Assembly (NCBI RefSeq): GCF_030253575.1
Contig: NC_080557.1
Location: forward strand, 48,281,501-48,345,500
Reading direction: 5' to 3'
From: Rhododendron vialii
Lineage: Eukaryota; Streptophyta; Magnoliopsida; Ericales; Ericaceae
Length of the DNA stretch: 64,000 nt
Shown here: in pieces, positions 12,026 to 24,853 of the stretch
Layout: every line of letters starts with the position of its first letter
How positions within the stretch are numbered: the stretch's first letter is position 1
Made by a program: the position numbers and the translations under genes
Notes under the pieces: model-generated
Database searches by the model: none
Told to the model about the DNA's origin: nothing
What the model saw: only the letters and a program-made list of their open reading frames with translations

Positions 12026-15000
12026 TTTCAGGTTGAAGATAAGCTCTTGTGTATCTCCTCCTCCTCTGCTTCTCTCTCTCTCTGTCTCTCTCTAACTTGC
12101 TGTGTTTATGTTGTGAAGGTGAAGGTGAGTTTGGTGGCAAATGCGAGGGGATATGAAGCCGTTGTCTGTATTACTTATGATGGCCCACTTTTCCTCTTCC
12201 ACCAAACTTTTTTTCCCACTAACCTTCAAACTCAATAACAAGGAAAAATATTAGTATTTGCTCCTCAGCACCGCCACGTGAAAGACGTCTACCACCGCAA
12301 TTCATGCGAAGCTCGGGACTAAAAACCAATGTTCACTTCACAACTCTACTCAAAAAATAATTTTTAATTAAATTATTACTCTTATTTTTTTTTCTAACTT
12401 TTTAATCATTACTCTTATTTTTCACTCTATCTCTCTTCACTTTTTTTTTCCTCTCAAATCATTATTTTCATTTCTTTCTCCACTCATTACCCAAAAATAC
12501 TATTCAAATCACAAACCAAATAAAGCATAAATGTATAGACCCACATTAAAGTGTGATGGTAGATTTCTCTATAGCATCACGTGACAATGTTTCAGAGGCA
12601 CTTAATAATCACTCCAATCATAGTCTCAGTTTAATAATAGAGGCGGTGATTGTTCGGAATTTTAGTTTAGTTTGGGTTGCAAGTAAAGTTGAATGCAATT
12701 AGTGCCTCTCTTATACTTCCATGTATATAAATAGTATTCGATTCCCGTAAATACTGATCCCCTCTCCAAGTTCCCTGGGAAAAAAATAAGTTGTTTAGTT
12801 TGGGTTGGTAGAACAGGAGTAGGCAGATTGCGTGGACTTTGATCATACAAAACCAAGAATTAGTTAATTAAATCGTCAACAAAAATTCTGAATAATGAAA
12901 GAGTAGAAGCTTCTTTCTGTTGTCTGGGCTTAAGTTTGTTTAATTAGAGAACAACTAAACTCCCGGTTTACCTTCCATGCAATTGGGCATTTTCAAACAA
13001 AATCACAGGGAAATATCGATCAGATTTTTCCTGGGATTCCATGAAGAGACGCATTGTCAAGGCAAAACCATCTCTCCGTCTCCCCCTGGCTCATGAAATT
13101 TTAGCTGTACCATTTTCTCTTTTTATCGAACAGGTTAGTTAGCACATTAATACTTTATGTCATCAGCACATTGCCCAGAACTGAATCAATGTCATTAAAC
13201 ATCTGTTTTCCAGAATATAGTCAAGTCGTATTGAAAATTATATCCCAATGTCCTTGAATCATAAAGCACCATCTTAGAGTAGTTGAGATGCTCCATCTGG
13301 TGACCCCAGTAATGGGAATTAGAGCAACCTGAACTCACCAGCCCGGCAGAGGCTTCATCCACACCGCTTCCAAACAAGGCGGCACAAACACAAAAGATAA
13401 AACATCTTTAAATGAACTCTCTGAAAAAAATGCAAAGATAATAACTGGGACACACCAATTAAATGCCATTAAAGAAACCCAACAACCCTATGATATGAAC
13501 ACGAGCAGACCTTAAAATGTTCGAGCCGATCCTGATCCATTTACTAAACAAGCCGAGCCTACACAAACGTGTCGTGCTGAGCTTTAGAGTGTTGAGCTCT
13601 ACATGAGCCCAGAACTCAAACTCAAGCTCGAGCTCAGCTCGATTACTAAACGAGCCAAACCAAACCCTTAGCGAGCCAAGCCTCAAGCTGCTCGGTTGTT
13701 TGCAGCCCTGCTCACATTTAAATCAGTTAACAAGAAGCACCACCTAACTGCCAAGGGATAGTCAACAAACAAGAAGCAGATATTGACAAGGTGGCACCTA
13801 AATTGGAGTACCACCAAACTGCCAAAGAGATAACAGAAAATCAGCAAGCAAAGACTCAAACTCCACCCTCCATGAGTCAACTAAATTTCAGCAGAGAGAA
13901 TCCGCATCTGAAGTTCTGGACTATCATTTCTTTGACCGATTCTACAGGAGGCCCACCATGACCAGTTGGGTTTCGTTCTGTAAATAAGGCTCACTAGCCC
14001 ACCCCCAACTAACAATATAAGCATCGATTGCACCAACACATGTATCAAAGGAAATTATTTCAGGGCAAATATATCCAGACAGATAAGTGTCTGAAGCCGT
14101 TTAATGTGTGGGTCCCACACATGCAAGTAAAATGAGACATCCCAAATTGGTTCAAAAGCCAGCTGCCTCAGTATTTTGGAAACAAATAAAATGAGCCACG
14201 GAGCGGACAATCGTATCAATCAGCCCTACCATGCCTAAAAGGTTCCCATTTTTCTTAATATTTCAGAACCCAGATATCACACTAAGGGGGAAAAGTTGCA
14301 TTGAAGAAGAGATTTCATGAACCTAGGTTCTTCAGCATTATAGCAAAAGATTTGAGAATGAATTATATACACCAGATCACAGCTGGGAGTCGCATTAGAA
14401 AGAGGACCAGACCATTTGTGTCACACATCAATGCTATGTTCAATCTGGGATATGTGAAGCAAACATCCAAACGGTTTTTACGAGCATCTCTTATTCTTCT
14501 AACTCCTCCCAAAAAAGGTAACTAATCTTCTATTTCATTGTCCTTTGGCTTTGCACCATACCCTTTTTCTTTTTCCTCCAAAAATCGAAGATTAAAAAAC
14601 ACTAAAACAGCAAAAGTTCGTAAATTTCCCACCTGAGTTAAAAACAAGAGAGAAAAACATTGTGAATAATCTTTCAATCTCTTTTATAGCTTGTTACCTG
14701 TGGTGTTTATGAAGGCCCAAGCATCTTCCGTAATCGATTCTAATTCTGTTGGGAATTCTGGTCTACTTTCAGCATCTTGTTTCTGACATTTTTATGATCT
14801 GTGTACCAAGATAACTCCACTTAAAACAATGAGCTGATCGCAGGGGAAAAAACATAATTAGATAGGCGTACTGTAACGAAAAGCAAATATGGTTACAGAG
14901 ATATACTACCGCTAAGGTACGTGAAAGCTCTTTTACTGCTCCTATCTTGCAGAATTTTCCTAATTTCAACTCCACAAAGCCTCAAAAACAGAACAAAGTT

Positions 15001-15112
15001 TGCTTATAACATAATGGTCCATAGTTAAAACATCTTAAGCAAAACTTCCATTTTGATTCTTCCATATTCCTTGTATAACAAAACTAAAATGTCTCCACAA
15101 AACTGGTTTCAT
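12026..15112. other. Spacer upstream of PHR2 and downstream of UTP14
   Basis: The first 60 bases above the PHR2 start are CT/GA-rich, a common plant 5' leader. The rest is AT-rich with no convincing coding frame. A degraded hAT-type repeat lies at 13455-13715 (listed separately). Confidence 0.55.
13455..13715. mobile_element. Degraded hAT-like repeat with GAGCCGAGCTCG-type motifs
   Basis: The stretch is dense in GAGCCGA/GCTCGA/ACGAGCC motifs and ends in GGTTGTTTGCAGCCCTG, resembling a common plant hAT MITE terminus (AGGGCTGCAAAC when reversed). A related piece is at 53495-53768. The left end and target duplication are not visible. Confidence 0.5.
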
Positions 15113-18100
15113 TTAAACTTTAATCCCCTTGGCATTCATGCTTTTTATAGACCTGCCACTACTTTTCTTCTTCTGCTTCTGTCCACTCTTCTTGTGCTGC
15201 TCCGTTCTTTCATGGGGATTCACATCTTCAAATTTAATTGGTTTTATGATCACACCGGGTTTCTTAACCACCTGCAACAAATGAAACAATGGATACAATA
15301 CTTAGAAGTGCTGCTTGGGGATCCACTCTTCCTTTCCCATTCACACTAAGAAAAAAAATGGGCATATAGAAATGGGATGTCATTTCGCCAATAATAAATG
15401 CTACACTAAGGAATGCCGTAACCAACATACTTGTGGCCGATTAAGAGCTCCAATTGTCGACATTGGGTGGTATTCAGGTCCAATAGGCATTCTGATGCTC
15501 TGTTCAAACACCTCCAGTGATGTATATGGGTAGGGCAATGTCTTTGGATGTAGTTTTTCTGCCTGCCAAATCCAAAAACATGGAAAGATGAACCCATTGC
15601 TCGACTCAACCATAATAAAGAGCTTCTATATAGGATCAGTAGGATACAACATCCTTAATCCAATATGTTTTCCTGAGAATTCGTAACACAACATTTTTTA
15701 CAACACCTGCAAAATGTCAAAAATGATGACACATTTATCTTATTACTTCCCTATTGACTTTTTGACTAAAAATTGGCGAATTCTTAACTGCGCTTACTGC
15801 TTGTCTGATCCAATGGTCAAGTTTCCTATTTTTCCCCTACTTAGGAATAGGGATAACCATGCAAGAATTTGTTCCCCTTAGGCTTCTACCATGTAATATT
15901 CCCGAGTAAAAATTCCATCCTACATGTATTGCACAAATAGAAAATTCAAGATGTGTTGTGAAACCAAATATCAAGATTTCTCACCTTCTTATCCACTTTC
16001 TCAGAAATGATCACATGCTTAAGATGCGCGTCCTTCCTCTTCTTAAGAACTTCTTCCCTCTTCTTTTTGGCGTTCTCATGCTCTTCCAGCATCCAAGAGG
16101 GTAAGCCCTTCTTTTGCTGTATATGAGTCCACTGGCCCCAGCCAGGGAGCAAAATAGGCTTCTCCGGTTCAGGATTTTCTTCATTCAATACCTCCTGCTT
16201 ATTCCTCTCAAAATCATCTTCCACGTCATCTCCAGCAAAAGCACGCCGTATTAAGTCTTCTTGAGATGGAAGTTCATAAGTAGCCATTGTGCCAGAGGAC
16301 AAAATTCCATCTACCATCTGCCCCTCACTATCCGAATCATTTTCATAGCCTATTTCCTTCATGGATGCAATCAGAGACAGAAAGCTGAAGTCATGGAGCT
16401 GATCAAACATATTAATGGTACCAATCAACAGCGTCAAAGAGTTATACCTCTAAATCTTGATCATTCAAAGTAGGTTCCAAAACCTTTGAAGAGTTCTTGA
16501 CATTGACATCTACTTCTTTTCCACTTTTGATCTGCTTATTATCATTTGCCGAAGTTTTTTTCATCTGTTAATTACATGAACAAGAGTCAGTATGAAAACT
16601 ATCAATTTTTCTGTTTGAAAAAAAAGGAATAAATGCTGAAAAAAGAAACGAGCCTTCTTCCATGTGTCTGATGTGAAAATAGCCACTTCATACGTTGTCT
16701 TGGACCCAGGGTCTTTGACAATATCGTCAAAATTCTACAAACAGCAACAATGTTATTCTTGCCACACTCCAGAGGGAGAAAGAAAACAATCAGAGTCAAG
16801 GTTACCAAACCAATAATCCAATCACCTTAAACACAGGATCGTGTCCGATCTCAGACTCTTCACGAAGTAAATCAGGATCAACATTAACACCCTTCTGAAA
16901 ATTACTACTGCCATCTTGTCCAGCATCAATATCTTCTTTGGCCTCCAAGTTGTCTTCACTATCACTGTTCCCATAATAATTATCAACTTTGACTTTCTTA
17001 CTTGATTCTTCAACCTTCTTTTTAGGAGCACCAAAAACCCGTCTGCCAGTTGTAGTTCCAGATTTCACCTTTTCTTGTACCGTCTTATCCCCCAACTGCT
17101 TCAACGTTGATTCATATTCTTCAAGAGCAAGCTTAGCTTCTTCATCAGCCGCCTCTTTTCTCTTTTTCAACCCACGGACCTGCGCCAATGTACAAGCAGA
17201 AAACATTACACGAATGGACGAAAGATAAACAGCTTAATGCCCAGGGGAATATTCAAGTATTTATACTCGGCCAAACAAGAAGCATGAGGTAGTATGTTCT
17301 TTTCGCACACGGATTCCTTTTCTTATAGACATGAAGAGAACCAAGGGAGGACAAGTACAAGCATTGTTTAAGACAACAATTAGGAATACCATGAAAGGCA
17401 ACGAAAGCACTCCAGATTTAGGTACTTCATCTTCCTCTTCTATTACTTCAAGTGTCTTCTCTTTCGCTTTCTCCAACAATTTTGGTGCATGTCCCTCATC
17501 TGATATATCTGAGATATCAATATCATCATCCTCGTCACTGCTGTCATCACTGCTGGTGCTTTCCTTCATTGAGTTCATTTTTCTAGTCAAGAGAGCATGT
17601 TGATGGAGCTGTTCTGAAATAGCAGCCCGGGTTCCTTCATCTTGGATATCCAATCCACGCCTCAAAATCCGCTTTGCCCATTTGGAGCTATTTTTGTGCT
17701 TCTGTGTCATGCGCTCCTGTACAAATATCATAAGGAAAAATGGACAAACATTGAGCAGCTAGTCTTTTAACTAATAGAAAAAATAACAAATTATTCACAC
17801 TGGTCCCAAACAATGTCAACATAATTGGCAATAAGTACCTCAGCTCGTTCGAACTCTTGCTTCATGGCAAGATCTTTAGCGGCTTCTGGGTTCATTTCCA
17901 TTTCAGCAGCTACAGCTTTCAATCTATCCTTCTTCAATACACGATGAAATGTTTTGGACTTGATCTTCTTTATGCGTTTGGCCTTCAATTCGTGACGGAA
18001 AAGAAGGCTACGCATTTTAGCAAGATGGTCCTTGCGGTCCTTCACATCTTCAACAGATATCTGCCGATCATCACATGCAATGGTGTCATGAAAGAAGTGC

Positions 18101-21100
18101 CAAAATTAAAAACAGAAAAAACATGTGCACAATCTAGAAAGATCTCTGATAAATTTAGGGACCCTAAGCAAAACAGTCTATCTGATGAATCTGCCCGCAG
18201 AAGTTTTCCCTTCATATCTACAGGTTCTTATTAACCTAATAATTCATCTAAATAGAACTTAGCTATGCAGGTCTCCAAAGCAAGTCTGTGGAGTTCAGAA
18301 GGATTTCCTTTCTTATTATGCGTGCAGATTTTAGTTGATTGTATGGACCTTTATCAGATCAAGAATTTCTGAAGATAGCAAGGAGAAAAGTCTTTTTGTA
18401 CTAGGTAAATACAAGAGATAAGAAGTGAGAGGCAGCTGACCCCAACCTCTGTAATTCAGGGGTATCAAAACCAAGACAAGAAGGTATCAACAGAGGCACG
18501 TTGTCACACAATGATAGGAAAGAGGAACAACTCCCAAAACCACCCCACTTAGAGACTCAATTTCAAAATAAAAGAAATGTACAAGGCTTTTCAAACTCAA
18601 CAAGTGTGTCATGTGAGTGGTAATGACACCAGTCTTGGAAGGAAATGCTCTAGGAAATCAGGTGAGGAACCAGGTATGGTCAACTACAATTCTCGAACAC
18701 CTTTAACTTCCAAAGTGCTTACTGCATAATACATTCCAACTACCAATTTCTGCTGAAAAAGTCTTTGATTAAAAAGTACTTAAACTGCCACTCAAGCTAT
18801 AAAAATTGCACAAACAAGTTCTAGAAATCATGCACCACCGAATCCCTTGCTTGGTCTGTTGTGGCTCCTCTTCCAGTTCGAGTGGGGATTACAACTTATC
18901 GGAGAAAGCTGAATGGTTTTAAAACAAAAACTCCACTTTTTGATAGGTATGTAATACAAATACTTACATCCTGAATTTGTCCCTTTACTTCAGGGAATTA
19001 TAGAATTATCCCAATAAACTTACAAGGATTGATACATCAGCACTTAAAAAAAAAAAAGACAACTACAACAGATGCTACACCATATTTGTGTGATTAACAA
19101 AGGTGTAGAACCTCCATACCTTGTTCAGTTCTAAAAGCCTTGCTCCATCTTTGCTGTGAGCTTCCGCAACTCCATTATCATTAACCAAGGAAGCAATTTT
19201 CTTCTCAAACTCACTTCTAGGTTCAAATTCAGAAGCTATTGCACCTACAGTGGAATATCCCAGGTTTCTGTCTTCATCAAAATAAAGAGTTGGCGCCTCT
19301 CTATTCTTCTTGACCAAAGGCTCCCACTTTGTAATATCCTTCTTTGATTGTTCATAAGCTACTTTCCTCTCCACCTTCTCCCGATCTACTTTTGGAAGAG
19401 GTGCTTGAATGGGCATGGATTTCTTCTCCATTCGTTGCATGCTCGCTCTAACTTTGCTAAAGCCAAGCTTTCCATGGAGAGGGTCCAGAAGGTCCTGAAT
19501 GCTAATGCGGCCATCACCATCAAGAACACTACGACTGGGATTATATTCAGACTCTGGGTATGCCTCAGATATGACAAGATCATTTTTCCTCCTATTACCT
19601 GGCAAGTTATAAAAACTTGGGCAGTTAGGTTATTATTGCAATCAGCGCAATAGAAGGGTGACTTTCAGACACCACATAAAACCTACTTGAGACATGTTCA
19701 AAGTAGGATTCTACTTGAAGCAGTCATGTGACCATTTTTTTTCATTTTTCTCATCACGATTCAATGGCAACTCGTACATTGCTCATGATATAATTGCCAA
19801 AAACGCACAGAAATGTCCTGCATTGATGGTAACACCGGTGTTGCTCGCAACCTTCCTCAACAAAGGCATAATTAAGTCCAAAAACAAGGTGGACATGAAT
19901 AAATAACTTCTACACTTGAAGTATAAATATCTCCCAAGGTCTGAACTAGTTTACGTCATTCCAAAAGCAGGTAAGAGTCCTAAGACTATTTAGCGGTGAT
20001 GCCTGTTGCCTAATCATATGACAACTTAATCAATTAGGACTATTATGAAACACACTCCACACACAAACGAAGGTTCCCGAATACAGGAAATCTTACCTTC
20101 AAAAGCCTCAACTGGAAGCCCAGTGATTTGTTGCAACATCCTTGAATGCCTGCCTTCGTCTTCCTCAATCTCATCTCCATTTTGGTCATCCCTACTACCA
20201 TTGGCATCACTACCATCTTCATCATCATCTGATGCTACATTCTCATCCTACACAAAGGAACACAAGCAAGAACAATATAGACAGCAAAAGGAAAAGCAAT
20301 TTATACATGTGGTATTCCGGGATGCAAGAGCAAGATTGTGGGATGATGCAGCTCATAAGTGCCGCAATTTGGTACAGCACAATGATGAAAACAATCTTCT
20401 GCAAACAAGTCTTTTCCATCATAATTTCAGATCACATAAGAAAAGGTAGGGAACACAGCCTGGTTCTACACAACTCTCCCTCCTCCCTCCCTCCCTCCCT
20501 CCCTCCCCCTTGTGTGTGCAGGTGTGCATGGTGTTCGCGCTCCACATATCAATGGGATAGATGAAACCAGAAATTGTTGTCCGTCTGATATATCTATCTG
20601 ATAAGTGCCGAAATATTGATATTTTGGCTCTCCAAATTACACTTGTTAATTATTTATATTTGTTATCTGATATTTATTTTGCTTTTATTGTATTTATAGG
20701 TTGATCAAGCTCGTTGCCCAAAATATTGGATAAAAAGAAGAGTTTAATGAAGTTTGGGGTTAAAGCGCAGAATGCTTCAAAGTTGAATTGTTAATTTATT
20801 AACGCATGAAGTCCAAGGGGCTAAATGTAATTAATGCTTGAAATCCTATATAAACAATGGAAACCTACTGACTTGAGGGTTAGCAGCTGGTAGGCGTGGA
20901 CTTGCCGTGGAGCTACGAAGGTACGAAGCCAACAGTGAACGAACAAAGAGGTTGCTGTCATGGAGGCTAAATCAAGATTAAGTTGTCTCTTCCCCATGAG
21001 CGGCTAAACCCCCTTCTAGGGTTTAGATGAAGCTCAAATTCTGAGTAATACTATCTATGTTTTGATTTGGGTTTTATTATTCGAATCGTGGTTGTATGAC

Positions 21101-22694
21101 TATTTAGGATTTATTACTATTATTCTTTCCACCAAATTGTGTGCATGAATTTCTAGATTTTATGCACGTTCGTACAATGGTTTTAATTATTTTGTGATAA
21201 CTGGTTATATGGATTATACTATGTAAGACGAGTCGTGCTGATGAGACGATCTGTGCTTGATTAGAGACGGTTCGTGCTAATAAGACGATTCGTGCTAGGC
21301 AGAGATAGTCCATACCGATTGGTGATTCATAAATTATTTTTAGGAGATATCGCTAGGGCTTGCAATCCTACGGTATCCGAATTGATTCGAGTAGTTAACC
21401 TGTAATCGAAACATATTTAGGTTACGAGGGAAAAGAGTGGATTCGAAACCCTAGAGCTTTTTTCCCATCAACTATTTTCTGCTTTTCCGTCGTCTTTAAT
21501 TTTAGTTCATAGTTTTTAGAAATCAAACAATCAAATCTCTTTTCGAATTAAGTTAGAAATCAATTGAAACAATCGCAATTTAGCCTTCGTAATCCCTGAG
21601 GACGATACTCGGAGTACTTAACGCTATCTTTTAGGTAGTAGTAATTATTCTATTTTATTAATTATTTTTGATACGGAAACGAAGCGATCACTATCCGTAA
21701 ACAAATCAACGCGATTTTAATCGAAACTGTAAGTGTATAGACTGGTAGATGTCAACGAGAACTTCAGGGTTATGTCCAGTCACGAACATGACATGAAACA
21801 AAAAATCGCAAATGTAATAGAAACTAAACAATACGATCCAGCGAAACAACATAAGCTAAAATAAGGATAAAAAATAAAGACTTGGAAATATGAATTGGTA
21901 ATCAGTAATTACTCGAGACCAAACAAAACAAAGCAATCAACGAGATTAGAGATAAACACTTTTCATTTGGGTTTTTTTTTCTTCGTCCTTCTCGACGACC
22001 AAATAGACAACTGTAGCTCCAAAAACTTCTGGTAGCGTATTCATTGAACTAGATTATAGTTAAACTCAATATTTTATCTTTCAGAATGCATATGAATGCA
22101 CACGATTGCATGCATCAACAACACTACAATTACATATGACTAAAACTTCATAAATGTATAGGCTGATTGAAACTATACACCACAATTTAGTTGATACTTG
22201 ATACTATTTCTGTGATATATATTGTTAGAAATGGATATCCAACAAAACAAAAATGTTCACCCACCTAATATTAGACTCAGGTACTCAAGTGAATAAACAG
22301 ATTCAAAGAAGGTCAAAATTAAAGCAGGGGGACCAACCTTAAATTGCTCTGGGAGCTCGTACTCGAAATTCTCGACAGGATCGTACCGGCGATTCTTTCC
22401 GGATTCTTCCTCGGGAATCGCTTCCTCGTACTCGTACACGTCGTTGGCGTCATCGGAATCGATCTCTTCCTCGTCGTCGCTGTTTCTAGGTTTAGCTTGG
22501 TTCATGAGCTCGATCTCCTTCCGCAAGGAATTCGGCAAGTGCGGCCCAGTCCTTTTCCTCCTCTCTCCGCCTTCCTTCTTCTTGTTGTTCTTCTTCTTCT
22601 TCGAGTGATCTAGGGTTTTGGAATTCGAAAACTTTCTCTTCTTCATGACTTGTCTGTCGTTGTTGTCTCTGGTCTTTCTCTTCGTCTCCGCCAT
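15113..22694 (-). CDS. UTP14: U3 snoRNA-associated protein 14 (SSU processome)
   Basis: UTP14 acts in the nucleolar small-subunit processome in 18S rRNA maturation. Eleven exons (22694-22338, 20247-20097, 19598-19120, 18060-17839, 17716-17390, 17179-16826, 16734-16654, 16564-16448, 16398-15985, 15562-15431, 15271-15113) join in phase to about 930 residues. The N-terminus is Lys/Arg-rich (probable nucleolar signal) followed by acidic Asp/Glu stretches. Conserved blocks are DLLDPLHGKLGFSKVRASM, KWAKRILRRGLDIQDEGTRA, DLIRRAFAGDDVEDDFE, PGWGQWTHIQQKKGLPSWM, HVIISEKVDKKAEKLHPKT and PYTSLEVFEQSIRMPIGPEY, then a basic tail. The intron after 16654 reads as GC-AG rather than GT-AG. The 5' edge of exon 9 (16398) is chosen by phase. 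Intron 1 contains a solo LTR. A truncated copy of exons 1-3 lies at 26813-29544. Confidence 0.93.
20478..20507 (+). repeat. CCCT microsatellite
   Basis: A run of CTCC/CCCT units lies in UTP14 intron 1, followed by a short TGTGTGTG stretch. Confidence 0.8.
20599..21690. mobile_element. Solo LTR (1,092 bp) in UTP14 intron 1
   Basis: The segment begins TGATAAGTGCC and ends GAAGCGATCA, so it has the TG...CA ends of an LTR. An exact 5-bp direct repeat CTATC flanks it at 20594-20598 and 21691-21695. No internal domain or second LTR is present, so it is a recombined remnant of a full element. The interior carries CTGAGGACGATACTCGG, a motif I have seen near the ends of plant Ty3-type elements, but class assignment is tentative. 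Confidence 0.8.
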
Positions 22695-22780
22695 CTCTGT
22701 GAAGAAGGAAAGTGGGAACAGGCGGCGATTGAACCTTGCCCTGCGAAGTGTGTGTCGCTTTTTTTTTTGTGCGCTATTCA

Positions 22781-22880
22781 GTTAACGGGTTCAGATCCAG
22801 TCCAGTCTTCAAAAGACCAGTTTGGTCCAGTTAACGGCTAAGATTAATTGTACAAAATCCAATGCTTCACATGCTGCCAC
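22781..22880 (+). repeat. Left arm of a long inverted repeat
   Basis: About 100 bases starting GTTAACGGGTTCAGATCC and ending at GCTTCACATGCTGCCAC are closely matched, inverted, at 24750-24853. The arms are about 1.87 kb apart and enclose plastid-derived DNA. The left arm sits less than 100 bp upstream of the UTP14 start codon. Confidence 0.8.
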
Positions 22881-23439
22881 GTCAAGTCTTACTTTTGGCT
22901 CTCAAAAAAGGCACGGAACGGAAGTTATGCCAAAAAAAAAAAAACTCTGAAAATGCAAAACTGCACCCAAGTCACGTGTGACCTCACACACGTGCTCGCC
23001 ACCTCGATAAATGACCGTAAATCTGACCCTAAATGCAAGTTTGATTATTCAGCACATGCGTAATTTTTGTTTTAGCCCAGGTTAGTTCGGTTGGTTGGTT
23101 GATTTGCTCGATTAGACTATTTATCACAAACCTTTGTCGTTGGACTCTTCCGAAAAGACGTTTCATTTTGAGATTAAAAAATAAAGTACTTTCGGATATA
23201 ATTTTTGAATTTTTTGGCACCATATTAAAGAGATCATGAAGTATTTTAATTTGGTATAAAGGAACTTAAAAAATGATGATCGAAAGTATTTTATTTTTTA
23301 ATCCAAAAACTACACAATTTTTCATAGAGAGTGGGCAATTTGGGATGGGAGGAGTATTTTTTATTTTTTTGTTAAATAGCCAGCGGTGTCTGGGTAAGCT
23401 TATATTCACCTCAACTAATTTCCCTTCAAAGGCAGGTCA

Positions 23440-23570
23440 TCCACGCCGAAACAAGAAAATTCACAAAAGATTGCAAATTTGTGTGCAGTCTGACCTCAAG
23501 AATCGAACTCTCGTCAGGCAAACCCACCAACTAACCGGACTAACTTTGGAGCTAAAATAAAAATTATGTG
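23440..23570 (-). repeat. Possible tRNA-derived SINE remnant
   Basis: On the minus strand the stretch reads GTTAGTTGGTGGG, then GAGAGTTCGATTCTTG, spaced like the A and B boxes of a tRNA-derived SINE head. No tail or target duplication was found, so the call is weak. Confidence 0.35.
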
Positions 23571-23950
23571 TTGCATAATCAAACTTGCATTTAAAAATAG
23601 CATTTAAAAACATTAAATTTTGCACTAATGAGTCTCAGTATCATATGTAAGCTGACACTGGCCTGGGTGGAGTTTTGCATTTTGGAGAGTTAACTCTGGC
23701 ATGACTTCCGTCCCGTGTCTTTTTTAGAGCAAAAAGTAAGACTAATGAGTCTAAAGCCCGCAATGCTCAATGCCAGATAGTCAAAGTCAAGTTTTTTCAT
23801 ACTCCAAATGAAATTTTGTTTCCTTTTTTTTACATAATATGATGGTTTAGATCTATCTTAACCGTATGATTATGTCATCATTTTAACATCAAAATAGTTG
23901 ACACACGACTAGAAAATGAAGGAAATTATCAACGGCAAATAGTTCCCTAA

Positions 23951-24289
<339 letters not shown>

Positions 24290-24376
24290 TGATGATTAGA
24301 AGATCCTCGATGGTATAGATCTTTTCTTCCATGAGGAAACTCGTTATTCGGGTAGATAACCTCAATTCTGAAATAA

Positions 24377-24464
24377 AGAGAGATGGTTGAGTGGACTAAA
24401 GCGACGGATTGCTAATCCGTTGTACGAATTATTTGTACTGAGGGTTCGAATCCATCTCTTTCCC
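24377..24464 (+). pseudogene. trnS-GCU: Plastid-type tRNA-Ser(GCU) relic
   Basis: The sequence has the D-arm GATGGTTGAGTGGACTAAAG, an anticodon arm GGATTGCTAATCC with anticodon GCT, a long variable arm and a T-arm GGGTTCGAATCC. This is the plastid trnS-GCU. The first base reads A where the plastid gene has G, weakening the acceptor stem. The sequence after it (TTTGCTTTTATGACTTGAT) resembles the plastid trnS-psbI spacer. In plastomes psbH and trnS-GCU are far apart, so the insert is a mosaic. Expression as a nuclear tRNA is doubtful. Confidence 0.85.
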
Positions 24465-24695
24465 TTTGCTTTTATGACTTGATATTTAATTTATCTTTCA
24501 AATTTTGCAAACCCCCTTTCTTTTTTCGTAGTTAAACGTGTGAAATATATAAAATTGTAAGAAATTTTAAAAATCAAACAAGAGTTCCTCTAATTCTATG
24601 AATTTTTCTAAAATATCATTTTCTTGAATATCATTCAAAAAAATTTCGGATTGACCGGTATTCCATCAATTAATAACTCATGATTCCAGACATTT

Positions 24696-24760
24696 GTGGC
24701 AGCATGCGGCCCTGAGGGCCTTTTTGTCTGATAAAAAAAAAAAAAAAAAGTGGCAGCATG
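24696..24760 (+). repeat. Tiny poly(A) insertion with 11-bp direct repeats
   Basis: GTGGCAGCATG occurs at 24696-24706 and 24750-24760. The 43 bases between begin CGGCCCTGAGGGCC, continue TTTTTGTCTGAT and end in about 17 A. It looks like a 5'-truncated retroposon inserted into the right arm of the inverted repeat. Confidence 0.65.
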
Positions 24761-24853
24761 TGAAGCATTAGATTTTGTACAATTAATCCTAGCCGTTAAC
24801 TGGACCAAACTGGTTTTTTGAAGATTGGACTGGATTTGAACCCACGGTTAACA
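24750..24853 (-). repeat. Right arm of the long inverted repeat
   Basis: This is the inverted partner of 22781-22880. The reversed arm starts GTTAACCGTGGGTTCAAATC and runs to GCTTCACATGCTGCCAC, differing by scattered substitutions and a few indels. Confidence 0.8.

Noticed and set aside
11521-12095. Open frames on the plus strand over PHR2 exon 1 (99 and 150 residues)
   Set aside because: They are Arg/Gly/Glu-rich antisense readings of the Ser/Pro-rich PHR2 N-terminus.
24377-24464. Functional nuclear tRNA-Ser
   Set aside because: It is the plastid type, with a changed first base and organellar flanks.
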